A stretch of DNA of 64,000 nt, taken from Phenylobacterium sp. NIBR 498073. Lineage in GTDB: Bacteria; Pseudomonadota; Alphaproteobacteria; Caulobacterales; Caulobacteraceae. The position numbers and the translations under genes were made by a program. Of the stretch, positions 46,091-54,211 are shown piece after piece. The notes under the pieces were generated by a model, which saw nothing but the letters and a program-made list of their open reading frames with translations, was not told the DNA's origin and ran no database searches. How positions within the stretch are numbered: the first letter of the stretch is position 1; each line of letters opens with the position of its first letter. The stretch covers positions 3,505,001 to 3,569,000 of the forward strand of contig NZ_CP114599.1 of assembly GCF_027286305.1 (NCBI RefSeq), read 5' to 3'.

Positions 46091-46920
46091 GCGATAGATA
46101 TAGGCGCTGCAAAGCTCCGCGCATTGGGCAAGGCCGGGATCGCCGCCCGCGCCTTGGCCACCGCCGCCAGGTCCAGGTCGGCGATCAGCACGCCCGGCTC
46201 GTCGTGGTCGAGCTTGCCCAGCAGCTCGCCCCACGGGCCGATGGCAAGGGTGCGGCCCCAGGTGCCGCGGCCGTCCTCGTGGAACCCGCCCTGGGCCGGC
46301 GCCAGCACAAAGCTGCCGGTCTCGATGGCGCGCGCGCGCAGCAGCGTCTCCCAGTGCGCCTCGCCGGTCGGCCGGGTGAAGGCGGCCGGTGTCACGATCA
46401 CCTCGGCCCCGGCCAGGGCCAGGGCTCGGTACAGCGCTGGGAAGCGCACGTCGTAGCAGATGGTCAGCCCCAGCTTCAGCTCGCCGGCCAGCGCCGCCAC
46501 GGCCTGCTCGCCGGGTTCGTAGGTCTCGCTCTCGCGCGCGGTCTCGCCGGTCGGCAGGTCCACGTCGAACATGTGCAGCTTGTCGTAGGTGGCGGCGATC
46601 TGGCCCTGCGGCGTGATCAGCGCCGCGCGGTTGGCGGCCTTGCCGTCCGGCCGCCTCACCATCGCCGAACCGATCAGGATGGTGACGGAAAGCTCGGCGG
46701 CCAGCGCCTGTAGACCCTGCACGACAAGATCGTCCTCCAGCAGGGCCAACTGCGGCAGCAGCGCGGCCTTGTCCTTCTGCAGGATGTTGGTCCCCTCGGG
46801 CGTAGCGATGAAGCTCGCGCCGTCGGCCGCCGCCTGCCGGATCAGCGGCGTCACGTGCGCCAGCGCCGCAGCGTGGCTGGCGGGGGTTCTGGTCTGGATC
46901 AGGCCGACGCGCAGGGTCAT
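46087..46920 (-). CDS. Carbon-nitrogen hydrolase (nitrilase superfamily, Nit-type)
   Basis: The 277-residue product has the Glu-Lys-Cys triad E42 (ATPEGTN), K114 (YDKLHMFDV) and C155 (LTICYDVRFP). Its length and pattern fit the Nit1/Nit2 branch, which hydrolyses deaminated glutathione or alpha-ketoglutaramate as metabolite repair. It lies downstream of grxC and comF on the same strand, though an intergenic repeat separates it from grxC, and it is translationally coupled to DUF1178. Confidence 0.9.
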   Translation of the reverse strand: MTLRVGLIQTRTPASHAAALAHVTPLIRQAAADGASFIATPEGTNILQKDKAALLPQLALLEDDLVVQGLQALAAELSVTILIGSAMVRRPDGKAANRAALITPQGQIAATYDKLHMFDVDLPTGETARESETYEPGEQAVAALAGELKLGLTICYDVRFPALYRALALAGAEVIVTPAAFTRPTGEAHWETLLRARAIETGSFVLAPAQGGFHEDGRGTWGRTLAIGPWGELLGKLDHDEPGVLIADLDLAAVAKARAAIPALPNARSFAAPISIA

Positions 46921-46927
46921 TCGCTAC

Positions 46928-47002
46928 TCCGCTCATCCCCGCGCAGGCGGGGATCCAAGCCGATGCTCAGCTTAGGCTCCCGCTTTCGCGGGAGTGAGCG
47001 GA
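46928..47002. repeat. Three-stem intergenic repeat between grxC and the nitrilase gene
   Basis: The outer stem is TCCGCTCA (46928-46935) with TGAGCGGA (46995-47002). Inside are CCCCGC/GCGGGG (46937-46952) and CTCCCGC/GCGGGAG (46977-46994), making a three-way junction. It ends seven bases before the nitrilase start codon, so it could affect translation or processing of the operon mRNA. Confidence 0.75.
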
Positions 47003-47013
47003 AAGATCAAGCC

Positions 47014-47271
47014 TCAGGCCGCCAGCAGGGCGTCCAGCTTGCCGTCGTATTCCAGCGCCATCATGTCGTCGCAGCCGCCGATATGGCGCTCGCCGATGAA
47101 GATCTGCGGGAAGGTCGCCCGGCCGTTGGCGCGCTGGACCATCTCCTGGCGCTTCTCCGGATCGAAGGCGGCCTCGATCTCATTGAACGCCACGCCCTTC
47201 TTCTCCAGCAGCGACACCGCGCGGATGCAGTAGGGGCAATACGGTTTCGTATAGATGGTGACTTCGGCCAT
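47014..47271 (-). CDS. grxC: Glutaredoxin 3
   Basis: The 85-residue product has the dithiol active site YCPYC (C12, C15), the TVP-equivalent segment ATFPQIFIG and the closing GGCDDMMAL, all typical of GrxC. It reduces disulfides and glutathione mixed disulfides in the cytoplasm. It starts 33 bases after the comF stop and is likely its co-transcript. Confidence 0.96.
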   Translation of the reverse strand: MAEVTIYTKPYCPYCIRAVSLLEKKGVAFNEIEAAFDPEKRQEMVQRANGRATFPQIFIGERHIGGCDDMMALEYDGKLDALLAA

Positions 47272-47304
47272 GGCTCGACTGATACGGGTGGTGACGGGTC
47301 TGCT

Positions 47305-48090
47305 CTATATGGAACGACTTGAGCTTTCTTTAACCCTCGCGACCACTGCGGCATGGACGCGCAGCGCGCCGGCGGCCAGCAGCGCCCGCGCGCAGCCTTC
47401 CAAAGTGGCGCCGGTGGTCATCACGTCATCGATCAGCAGAACGGTCTTGCCGGCCACCAGCCTGGCCTTGGCCGGCGGCACGGCGAACGCCGCGGCGACG
47501 TTGCGCCGCCGCCCACCGCCCGACTTGCCGCCCTGGCTCGCGGTGTCCCGGACCCGCGCCAGCGCATCAGGCAGATAGGCCACGCCCGCGAGCCGGCCCA
47601 GCGGCCGGGCGATCTCGGCGGCCTGATTGTAGCGCCGCCCCAGCAGCCGCGCGCGGTGCAGCGGCACGGGAACCAGTGCGTCGGCCTCGTCCAGCAGCTC
47701 GCGCGCCGAACGGCTGATCCAGCGGGCGAACAGCGGCGCCAGGTCGGTGCGGTCGGCGTGCTTCAGCTGCAGGATCGGCCCGCGCGAGGTCTCGTCGTAC
47801 AGGCACGCCGCCCGCGCCCGCGCGAACGCCCGCGGCCGCGCCGAGCAGGCGGCGCAGCGCACGCCCGCCCCCAGATCGTATTCGAACGGCAGGCCGCAGC
47901 CGTCGCACAGCGGCCCGTCGATAAACGGGATCGCGCTCCAGGCCGCCGCGCTCAGGCCGCCGGTCATCGTGGCGGAGCCGCCGTCGAGCGATTGGGGTGG
48001 GAAAAGCAGGTCCAGCGCGGTACGAACCGCGGCCTTCGCGCGCGGCCCGGGTTTCCACCGGGCGGCCGCATCGCCATCTAGAAAGCCCAT
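47305..48090 (-). CDS. ComF-family phosphoribosyltransferase-like protein
   Basis: From ATG 48090 the product has 261 residues; the next in-frame start is at 48132. It has a zinc-finger-like CDGCGLPF...CAAC and a C-terminal PRTase fold with the PRPP motif VLLIDDVMTTGATLEGCA. ComF is needed for DNA uptake in naturally competent bacteria, and homologues are widespread elsewhere with unclear roles. The ATG overlaps that of the divergent methyltransferase by two bases (CATG), so neither gene has a separate upstream region. Confidence 0.88.
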   Translation of the reverse strand: MGFLDGDAAARWKPGPRAKAAVRTALDLLFPPQSLDGGSATMTGGLSAAAWSAIPFIDGPLCDGCGLPFEYDLGAGVRCAACSARPRAFARARAACLYDETSRGPILQLKHADRTDLAPLFARWISRSARELLDEADALVPVPLHRARLLGRRYNQAAEIARPLGRLAGVAYLPDALARVRDTASQGGKSGGGRRRNVAAAFAVPPAKARLVAGKTVLLIDDVMTTGATLEGCARALLAAGALRVHAAVVARVKESSSRSI

Positions 48091-49000
48091 GTCCGCCCCG
48101 CCCCGTCTTTTCGACCGCGACCTGCTCCGCACCCGCCTGGACCGCGCCGCCCCCGGCTACGCCGCCGCCGACTTCGTCAAGGCCCGCGCCGCCGAGGACA
48201 CCGTCGTGCGCCTGGAAGCGATCATGCGCGACTTCCCGCGCGCCGTCGATCTGGGCGCGCGCAACGGCTGGTTCGCCCGCTGCCTCTCCCAGAGCGACGC
48301 CGCCGCCCGCGTCGGCTTCCTGGTCGAGACCGACCTGTCGCCGAAGATGCTGGCCGGCCGCGACGGCCTGCGCCTGGTCGCCGATGAGGAGCGCCTGCCC
48401 TTCGCCCCCGGCAGCCTCGACCTCGTGGTCTCGACCCTGGCCTTGCACTGGACCAACGACGTGGTCGGGGCGCTGATCCAGATTCGCCGCGCCCTCAAGC
48501 CGGACGGCCTGTTCATCGGCTCGCTGCTGGGCGGCGCCACCCTGACCGAGCTGCGCCAGTCGCTGCTGGCCGCCGAGGCCGAGCTGACCGGCGGCGCCGG
48601 CCCGCGCGTCTCGCCCTTCGCCGACCCCTACGACGCCGCCGGCCTCATGCAGCGCTCGGGCTTCGCCCTGCCGGTCGCCGATGTCGATCGCGTCACCGTC
48701 CGCTACGCCCATCCGCTGAAGCTGCTCGCCGACCTGCGCGCCATGGGCGAGACCAGCGTCCTGGCCGAGCGCCACCCCAAGCCGCTGACCCGCCAGGTCC
48801 TGGCCCGCGCCTTCGAGATCTATGTCGAGCGCTTCGCCGAACCCGACGGCCGCGTGCCCGCCACCTTCGAGATCCTGACCCTGACCGGCTGGGCGCCCGA
48901 CCCCAGCCAGCAGAAGCCGCTCAAGCCCGGCTCGGCCAAGATGCGCCTGGCCGACGCCCTCGGCGTGGTCGAGAACCCGCTGCCGCGGGACGACGACTAA
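48089..49000 (+). CDS. BioC/NDUFAF5-like methyltransferase
   Basis: The 303-residue product starts MSAPPRLFDRDLLRTRLDRAA, the usual opening of this family, then has AVDLGARNGWFARCL as SAM motif I and VVSTLALHWTNDVVGAL as the conserved post-I region. Homologues in alphaproteobacteria and mitochondria (NDUFAF5) modify an arginine of a complex I subunit; others act as BioC. An NDUFAF5-like role is favoured, because no bio genes are near, but this is inference. It is head to head with comF, with overlapping start codons. Confidence 0.88.
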   Translation: MSAPPRLFDRDLLRTRLDRAAPGYAAADFVKARAAEDTVVRLEAIMRDFPRAVDLGARNGWFARCLSQSDAAARVGFLVETDLSPKMLAGRDGLRLVADEERLPFAPGSLDLVVSTLALHWTNDVVGALIQIRRALKPDGLFIGSLLGGATLTELRQSLLAAEAELTGGAGPRVSPFADPYDAAGLMQRSGFALPVADVDRVTVRYAHPLKLLADLRAMGETSVLAERHPKPLTRQVLARAFEIYVERFAEPDGRVPATFEILTLTGWAPDPSQQKPLKPGSAKMRLADALGVVENPLPRDDD

Positions 49001-49160
49001 TTCCGCGGCGGCGCGCCTGCGGAACCTCGCTGTCTGCGTCAATCCTGGGCGCCACAAGAACTTCACGAACCAAACGGCCAAGCCGGGTCGCTTTTTGGCC
49101 ACGTCGCCGATCTAACGTCGGTCTCGGCTCGATCCAAAACGACTACAGGAACCCCCCTTT

Positions 49161-49538
49161 ATGCGTATTGCTATCCTGGCCGCCGGCCTGCTCGGCGCCG
49201 CCGTCGCCGCGACTTCCGTCCAAGCTCAGACCGCTCCGGCTGCTCCCGCCGCCGAAGCCCCTGCCGCGGGCGGCTTCTCCGACGCCGATCTCAAGGCCTT
49301 CGGCTCGGCCATGGCCGAGATCCAGAAGATCAACGGCGAGTACACCCCGAAGCTGACCGGCGCCGACGGCCCGACCAAGGCCGAGGTGCAGAAGGAAATG
49401 ATCGGCAAGATGGGCGCGGCCGTTCAGGCCAGCGGCCTGTCGCCGCAAAAGTACAACGATATGTCGGCCGCCGTGCAGAAGGACGCCGCCCTGCGCGCCC
49501 GCCTGACCACGGTGCTGAACGCCGAACCGGCCGCCTAA
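49161..49538 (+). CDS. DUF4168 exported protein
   Basis: The 125-residue precursor has a signal peptide cut near VQA-QTAPA (22) and an Ala/Pro linker. A helical DUF4168 core follows (FSDADLKAFGSAMAEIQKINGEY to the end). Several cyanobacterial and alphaproteobacterial genomes encode such periplasmic helical proteins; function is unknown. The 160 bases upstream contain no recognisable gene and probably the promoter. A UUCG-loop terminator follows 24 bases after the stop. Confidence 0.82.
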   Translation: MRIAILAAGLLGAAVAATSVQAQTAPAAPAAEAPAAGGFSDADLKAFGSAMAEIQKINGEYTPKLTGADGPTKAEVQKEMIGKMGAAVQASGLSPQKYNDMSAAVQKDAALRARLTTVLNAEPAA

Positions 49539-49562
49539 GGCCCTCGGCTCACGCCTTTCGAA

Positions 49563-49593
49563 GGCCGCTCCGGTTCGCCGGGGCGGCCTTTTT
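49563..49593 (+). terminator. Intrinsic terminator with UUCG loop
   Basis: GGCCGCTCCGG (49563-49573), loop TTCG, CCGGGGCGGCC (49578-49588), then five T. Ends the DUF4168 gene; its T-tract touches the stop codon of the convergent kinase gene. Confidence 0.92.
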
Positions 49594-50462
49594 CATGCCT
49601 GCAACCTCGGCCGCCGGGCCGCGTCCAGCGCCACCACGACATCGGCCCGCCCCGGCATCTCTTCGAGGATCCAGCGCGTCAGCCGCTCGTAGTGGGCGAT
49701 GAAGCCTTCGACCTCCGCATCGCTCATCGCCCGGCTGGCGTCCGCGCCCTCGCGCGCCAGCCGCTCGCGCAGCTTGCGCTCCTGTTCGATCCGCCAGCCC
49801 AGCACCACCTCGAAGCTGGGCGCCCTCAGCAGGACCAGCAGGTCCAGCGCCCCGAACAGCTGCTGATAGGGTCCGGCCAGGGCCGCGTTGACGAAGCTGC
49901 GCCAGGCGCCGTCCGCGTCACGCTGCGCTTCCAGCCCGTTGACCGGCGCGGCCAGCGCCGCCGCCGGCTGGGGTCGCGCGCCCACGCACCAGCCTTCGAA
50001 CAGCACCACGTCCGCCGGTCCCTCAAACGGCGCGCCGTGCTCGCGGCGGTCGTCGCGGGCCTTTTCGAACACCGGCCGCTCATGGAGGCCCGGCGTCCGC
50101 AACGCCGCCAGCATCTCCAGCCCCAGCGCCACGTCGTGCGTGCCCGGGACTCCGCGCACCGCCAGCAACGGATGCACCTGCTCGGCCAGGTCCTGCCGCT
50201 CGGCCCGCGTCAGGTAGAGATCGTCCAGCGAGATCGCCGCCGCCTTCAGCCCGCGCGCCTCCAGCAGCCGCGCCAGCACCGCGGTCAGGGTCGACTTGCC
50301 GCTGGCCTGCGGCCCGCAGATTCCGACCACGATCCCGCCCGGCCGCGCGGCGGCCGCTATGCGGTCGGCCAGCGGCACCGCGACGTCGCGCACCACCTGC
50401 GCGTAGCTGTCTGGCAGCCGCTCCTGCGCCATGAACTCGGCCAGCCAGGTTTCAGGCGTCAT
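49593..50462 (-). CDS. P-loop kinase, D-glycerate 3-kinase-like
   Basis: The 289-residue product has Walker A GPQASGKST (50-58), an acidic Walker B-like ISLDDLYLTRAER and the segment VVLFEGWCVGARP, as in uridine-kinase-related enzymes of the GLYK/Tda10 group. D-glycerate 3-kinase completes photorespiration in plants; in bacteria the substrate is less certain. The ATG overlaps the oxyR stop as ATGA, so the two are translated together, which is unusual company for a peroxide sensor. Confidence 0.82.
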   Translation of the reverse strand: MTPETWLAEFMAQERLPDSYAQVVRDVAVPLADRIAAAARPGGIVVGICGPQASGKSTLTAVLARLLEARGLKAAAISLDDLYLTRAERQDLAEQVHPLLAVRGVPGTHDVALGLEMLAALRTPGLHERPVFEKARDDRREHGAPFEGPADVVLFEGWCVGARPQPAAALAAPVNGLEAQRDADGAWRSFVNAALAGPYQQLFGALDLLVLLRAPSFEVVLGWRIEQERKLRERLAREGADASRAMSDAEVEGFIAHYERLTRWILEEMPGRADVVVALDAARRPRLQA

Positions 50463-51334
50463 TGCGCCGCCTCCGCCGCCAGCCGCGCGGCGATGTCCTT
50501 CAGCGCCCGTCGACGGGCCGAACCGGCGCGCCAGGCCATGACGATGGTCCGCCGCGGCGCGGGTTCTGGAAACCGCGCCAGGCTGATGCGCGGATCGGCC
50601 AGGTCCCGCGCCGCCATCTGCGGCAGCAGGGTGACCCCCTGCCCGTGCGCCACCAGCTGCAGAAGCGTCGTCAGGCTGGTCGCGCCGAAGGTGGTGAGGT
50701 CGCTGAGCTCGCAGGCCCCCAGCGCCTGGTCGCGCAGGCAGTGGCCTTCCTCCAGCAGCAGCAGCCGGTCGGTCGGCAGGCTGCGCGGATCGTCGGCGGC
50801 CAGCGGCGCGCTTGTCGGGCTGGCCAGCAGGAACGGGTCGTCGAACAGCTCCACCGTCTCGATCCCGTCGCCCGCCAGCGGCGCGGCGGCGATCACCGCG
50901 TCCAGCTCGCCGGCCGCCAGTTCGCTCAGCAGCGTCGCGGTCTGGGTTTCGCGGACCTTCAGCTCCAGCCCCGGCAGCGCCGCCTGCAGCACCGGCGCGG
51001 CCCGCGGCAACAGGTAGGGCGCCACCGACGGGATCATGCCCAGCGCCAGGCGCCGCGAGCCGACCCCGCGCCGCTCGCGTGCGAAGTCCTCCAGGTCCTT
51101 GACCCCGGCGATCAGCGCCCGCGCCCGCTCGGCCAGGGCCGCGCCATCCGGGGTCAGCACGCTGGCGCCGCGCCCGCGCTCGACCAGCACCAGGTCCAGT
51201 TCGGCCTCCAGCTCGCGGATTTGCATCGACAACGCCGGCTGAGTGACATGGCAGGCGGCCGCCGCGCGGCCGAAGTGGCGCTCTTCGGCCAGGGCGGTCA
51301 GGTAGCGCAGCTGTCGCAAGGTCGGCATCTGCAT
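50459..51334 (-). CDS. oxyR: Hydrogen-peroxide sensor and regulator OxyR
   Basis: This 291-residue LysR-type regulator has the HTH at about 5-60 (QLRYLTALAEERHFGRAAAACHV) and the effector domain from about 92. The redox pair falls at C199 and C208 in EEGHCLRDQALGACE, the same spacing and residue numbers as in E. coli OxyR, which settles the assignment. Oxidation to the disulfide turns on katG and other defence genes. The first ATG (51334) has no Shine-Dalgarno, so the mRNA may be leaderless; M3 is an alternative. It is the first gene of a two-gene unit. Confidence 0.95.
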   Translation of the reverse strand: MQMPTLRQLRYLTALAEERHFGRAAAACHVTQPALSMQIRELEAELDLVLVERGRGASVLTPDGAALAERARALIAGVKDLEDFARERRGVGSRRLALGMIPSVAPYLLPRAAPVLQAALPGLELKVRETQTATLLSELAAGELDAVIAAAPLAGDGIETVELFDDPFLLASPTSAPLAADDPRSLPTDRLLLLEEGHCLRDQALGACELSDLTTFGATSLTTLLQLVAHGQGVTLLPQMAARDLADPRISLARFPEPAPRRTIVMAWRAGSARRRALKDIAARLAAEAAQ

Positions 51335-51419
51335 AAGCTAGGATTATTGGCGGCTCGGGCAAGCGCCTCGATGCTCATCGGGACGCGACCCGCAGGTGCG
51401 ACCTTTCGTCGTAGGAGAA

Positions 51420-51562
51420 CAGCGATATGGCGCTGGAGTCATCCCGGGACTCAGGCTCAACCTTGAGGCGTTCGATGCACAGCCTGCGTCGACGCGGTCG
51501 GGGACTAGCTAGCTTCGATCCTGAGAGGCCCGCGGTGATCCGAGCTCACCGCGGGCCTTTTT
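51420..51562 (+). ncRNA. Candidate small RNA ending at an orphan terminator
   Basis: No rightward gene precedes the strong terminator at 51527-51562, so some transcript must start in 51335-51500. Within it GAGTC/GACTC (51436-51440, 51448-51452) and CTCAA/TTGAG can pair, giving a plausible structured RNA. An in-frame ATG at 51427 has a ribosome-like AGGAG upstream, but the frame runs through the terminator. The 5' end is a guess. The location beside oxyR invites comparison with peroxide-linked small RNAs. Confidence 0.4.
51527..51562 (+). terminator. Strong intrinsic terminator with no annotated gene before it
   Basis: GGCCCGCGGTGA (51527-51538), loop of seven, TCACCGCGGGCC (51546-51557), then five T. 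It points rightward toward the convergent mutT stop; the left side has no A-tract, so it is not a mutT terminator. Confidence 0.88.
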
Positions 51563-51568
51563 CCGTTC

Positions 51569-51979
51569 TCAGACCAGATCGCGCAGCCAGGCCACCAGCG
51601 GCGCGTCGGCCGGCGGCATCGGATAATCGGTGAGCTTCATCGGCTTCACCCAGGCGATGCCCGAGTGCTCCTTGGCGGTGACCACGCCCTCCCAGCGCCG
51701 CACCAGATAGAGCGGCATCAGCAGGTGGAAGTCCTCATAGGTGTGGCTGGCGAACACGAAGGGCGCCAGGCAGGCGTGCGAGACGGTGATCCCCAGCTCC
51801 TCGTCCAACTCGCGGATCAGGCACTGCTCAGGCGTCTCGCCCGGCTCGACCTTGCCGCCCGGGAATTCCCAAAGCCCGGCCAGCTGCTTACCCGGCGGCC
51901 GCTGACAGATCAGCACCCGCCCGTCGGAATCGATGAGCGCCGCGGCGGCGACGAGAACCATGCGCTTGGTGTCGGACAT
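51569..51979 (-). CDS. mutT: 8-oxo-dGTP diphosphatase MutT
   Basis: The 136-residue product has a complete Nudix box at 40-62: GGKVEPGETPEQCLIRELDEELG (G-x5-E-x7-RE-x2-EE-x-G, given here by its pattern). MutT removes oxidised dGTP and prevents A-to-C transversions. The short length is typical. It lies near oxyR, another oxidative-stress gene, but on a separate transcript. Confidence 0.9.
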   Translation of the reverse strand: MSDTKRMVLVAAAALIDSDGRVLICQRPPGKQLAGLWEFPGGKVEPGETPEQCLIRELDEELGITVSHACLAPFVFASHTYEDFHLLMPLYLVRRWEGVVTAKEHSGIAWVKPMKLTDYPMPPADAPLVAWLRDLV

Positions 51980-52065
51980 GCCAGCTTCCTCGCGGGATGC
52001 GCACCGAAAGGCAAGCGGCGGACTGAGGATTGTCGGCGGCGGGGCCGCATGCTTCAGTTCCCGGC

Positions 52066-52320
52066 ATGCCCCGCCAGCCTCCGGGCCTTCGCGCTGATTT
52101 GATCGATGCGATCACATCGGTCGCCGCCGCCGTCGTCGTGGGCGCGCCGGCCCTGCTGTTCGTCGAGCGGATTCCGCCCGAATGGCTGGAATGTTTCGAC
52201 GTACTCGGCCCTTCTCTGCGGCCTTGGCTCATGTGCGCACCGGTGCTGATTTTCGTGGTCCCCGCGTTCCTGATCATCGAGACGGCGCTGCGTTTGGTTT
52301 TGCGCGGCAGGTTCCGCTGA
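52066..52320 (+). CDS. Small two-helix membrane protein of unknown function
   Basis: From ATG 52066 the product has 84 residues; a TTG at 52030 is in frame. Two hydrophobic segments (DAITSVAAAVVVGAPALLF and PWLMCAPVLIFVVPAFLI) suggest two membrane helices with short cytoplasmic ends. No family is recognised. It is divergent from mutT across about 85 bases and is followed by a 249-base gap with a helicase promoter. Confidence 0.5.
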   Translation: MPRQPPGLRADLIDAITSVAAAVVVGAPALLFVERIPPEWLECFDVLGPSLRPWLMCAPVLIFVVPAFLIIETALRLVLRGRFR

Positions 52321-52352
52321 GCGCTCTGCAATTCTCCAATCCCTTGCAAAAC

Positions 52353-52381
52353 TTGACTTTCGGCCCGCCGCCAGCCATATC
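52353..52381 (+). promoter_or_regulatory. Candidate promoter of the DEAD-box helicase gene
   Basis: TTGACT (52353-52358), 17-base spacer, CATATC (52376-52381). It would give a leader of about 180 bases. The leader contains a hairpin CCCCGC/GCGGGG near 52490-52505; long structured leaders are usual for such helicase genes, though no regulator is visible. Confidence 0.4.
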
Positions 52382-52569
52382 CCTGCTGCGCCGCAACATC
52401 TATGGCGCTATCGGCGCTCCAGCCGCGTGATGGTTCCGGCCACTTCGGACCCAGCTGTCGAGCGCCCGAAAGAGATCGCATAGATCGCCCCGCCACGCGG
52501 GGGCTTTCCACAAATGACCCGCGTTTTCGCGACCCTCGCAGCCTGCGAGCGGCCGCGTTAGGCGCATCC

Positions 52570-54063
52570 GTGAAAGACATTCGTTTGACCAAGTTCACTG
52601 ACCTCGGCCTCGACAAGATGCTGCTCAAGGCCCTCCACGACGAGGGCTATGAGAAGCCGACCCCGATCCAGGCCCAGGCTATCCCCGGCGTCATGGCCGG
52701 CAAGGACCTGCTCGGCATCGCCCAGACGGGCACCGGCAAGACCGCCGCCTTCGCCCTCCCCATCATCCATCGCCTGGCCGCCGACAAGAAGGCCGCGCCG
52801 CGCCGCGGCTGCCGCGTGCTGGTGCTCTCGCCGACCCGCGAGCTGGCGACCCAGATCGCCGAGAGCTTCAAGGCCTACGGCAAGCACATGAACCTCAGCG
52901 TCGCCGTGATCTTCGGCGGCGTGAAGTACGGCGGCCAGATGCGCGCCATGGCGCCCGGCGTCGACGTCCTGGTCGCCACCCCGGGCCGCCTGCTCGACCA
53001 CCTGCAGGAGAAGACCATCACCCTCCAGGGCGTCGAGATGTTCGTCCTCGACGAGGCCGACCAGATGCTCGACATGGGCTTCATCGTGCCGATCCGGCAG
53101 ATCGTGAAGCACCTGCCGCGCCTGCGTCAGAACCTGTTCTTCTCGGCCACCATGCCGAGCGAGATCGAGAAGCTGGCCGGCGAACTGCTGCGCCCCAACC
53201 CGACCAAGGTCTCGGTCACCCCGCAGGCCACCACCGTCGAGCGCATCAAGCAGCAGGTCATCTTCGTCGAGACCGCCCGCAAGCGCGCCCTGCTCTGCGA
53301 GATGTTCGCCGAGCGCGACTTCAAGCGTGTGATCGTCTTCACCCGCACCAAGCGCGGCGCCGACCGCGTGGCCAAGTCGCTGGAAGCGGCCGGCGTCGAA
53401 GCCGCCGCCATCCACGGCGACAAGAGCCAGGGCCAGCGCGAGCGCGCCCTGGCCGCCTTCAAGGCCGGCGAAGTCCGCGCCCTGGTCGCCACCGACATCG
53501 CCGCCCGCGGCATCGACATCGACGCGGTCAGCCACGTCATCCAGTACGAACTGCCCAACGTGCCGGAAGCCTATGTTCACCGCATCGGCCGCACCGCGCG
53601 GGCCGGGGCCGACGGCTCGGCCGTGGCGTTCTGCGCCGACGACGAGCGTAACCTGCTCAAGGACATCCAGAAGGTCACCCGCCAGACCATTCCGTCCTTC
53701 GACCGCCGCAACGACCGCGGCCTGCACGTCATGACCCAGGCGATGCCGGAAGTGGCCGCCGAGCGCGCCGAGGCCGGCCGCAAGAACGCCGCGCGCGGCG
53801 GCGGCGGCAAGCCGCAGGGCCGCAGCGACCTGCCTCCGGGCCTGCGCAAGCAGCGCAACCGCCCGGCCAAGGCCGGCGGCGGGCGTCAGGGCGGCGGCGA
53901 GCAGCGCCAGGGCCAGCCCCAGCGTCACACCGACCACCGCGCCGGCGGCCAGCGTGCTCACGGCGAGCGCGCCTCGACCACGCCGATCGACCAGTCCCAG
54001 TTCAAGGGCCCCAAGCGCGGCGGCAAGCCGGCCGCGGAGAAGCGCTGGACGCCGCTGGACTAA
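52570..54063 (+). CDS. DEAD-box ATP-dependent RNA helicase (RhlE-like)
   Basis: GTG 52570 gives 497 residues. Motifs in order: Q motif (KPTPIQAQAIP), I AQTGTGKT (51-58), Ia PTRELA (88-93), II DEAD (161-164), III SAT, and VI HRIGRTAR. A basic Gly/Gln/Arg-rich tail of about 100 residues follows the core, as in RhlE and cold-induced helicases, and probably binds RNA. In alphaproteobacteria such helicases act in ribosome assembly and mRNA decay. A composite repeat follows the stop codon. Confidence 0.93.
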   Translation: MKDIRLTKFTDLGLDKMLLKALHDEGYEKPTPIQAQAIPGVMAGKDLLGIAQTGTGKTAAFALPIIHRLAADKKAAPRRGCRVLVLSPTRELATQIAESFKAYGKHMNLSVAVIFGGVKYGGQMRAMAPGVDVLVATPGRLLDHLQEKTITLQGVEMFVLDEADQMLDMGFIVPIRQIVKHLPRLRQNLFFSATMPSEIEKLAGELLRPNPTKVSVTPQATTVERIKQQVIFVETARKRALLCEMFAERDFKRVIVFTRTKRGADRVAKSLEAAGVEAAAIHGDKSQGQRERALAAFKAGEVRALVATDIAARGIDIDAVSHVIQYELPNVPEAYVHRIGRTARAGADGSAVAFCADDERNLLKDIQKVTRQTIPSFDRRNDRGLHVMTQAMPEVAAERAEAGRKNAARGGGGKPQGRSDLPPGLRKQRNRPAKAGGGRQGGGEQRQGQPQRHTDHRAGGQRAHGERASTTPIDQSQFKGPKRGGKPAAEKRWTPLD

Positions 54064-54077
54064 GGCTCGAACTAGAT

Positions 54078-54200
54078 CCTCCCCCTTCTGGGGGAGGTGG
54101 ATCGCTGCGCAGCAGCGAGACGGGGGGGACCGCTCTCAAGCGGAGTCAAAGTCCCCCTCAGTCAGCCATCCGGCTGACAGCTCCCCAGAGGGGGAGCAAT
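54078..54200. repeat. Composite intergenic repeat of several hairpins
   Basis: Five stems follow one another: CCTCCCCC/GGGGGAGG (54078-54097), TCGCTGC/GCAGCGA (54102-54118), CCGCT/AGCGG inside GGGGGAC/GTCCCCC (54124-54157), GTCAGCC/GGCTGAC (54161-54178) and CTCCCC/GGGGAG (54181-54196). It fills the gap between the convergent helicase and argJ genes. A short relative lies at 45630. Such GGGGGAG-based elements are frequent between genes in Caulobacterales. Confidence 0.8.
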
Positions 54201-54211
54201 GGATTGCAGTC

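Noticed and set aside
51427..51633. 68-codon frame near oxyR
   Set aside because: It reads through a strong terminator and into the antisense of mutT; a non-coding transcript is more likely.
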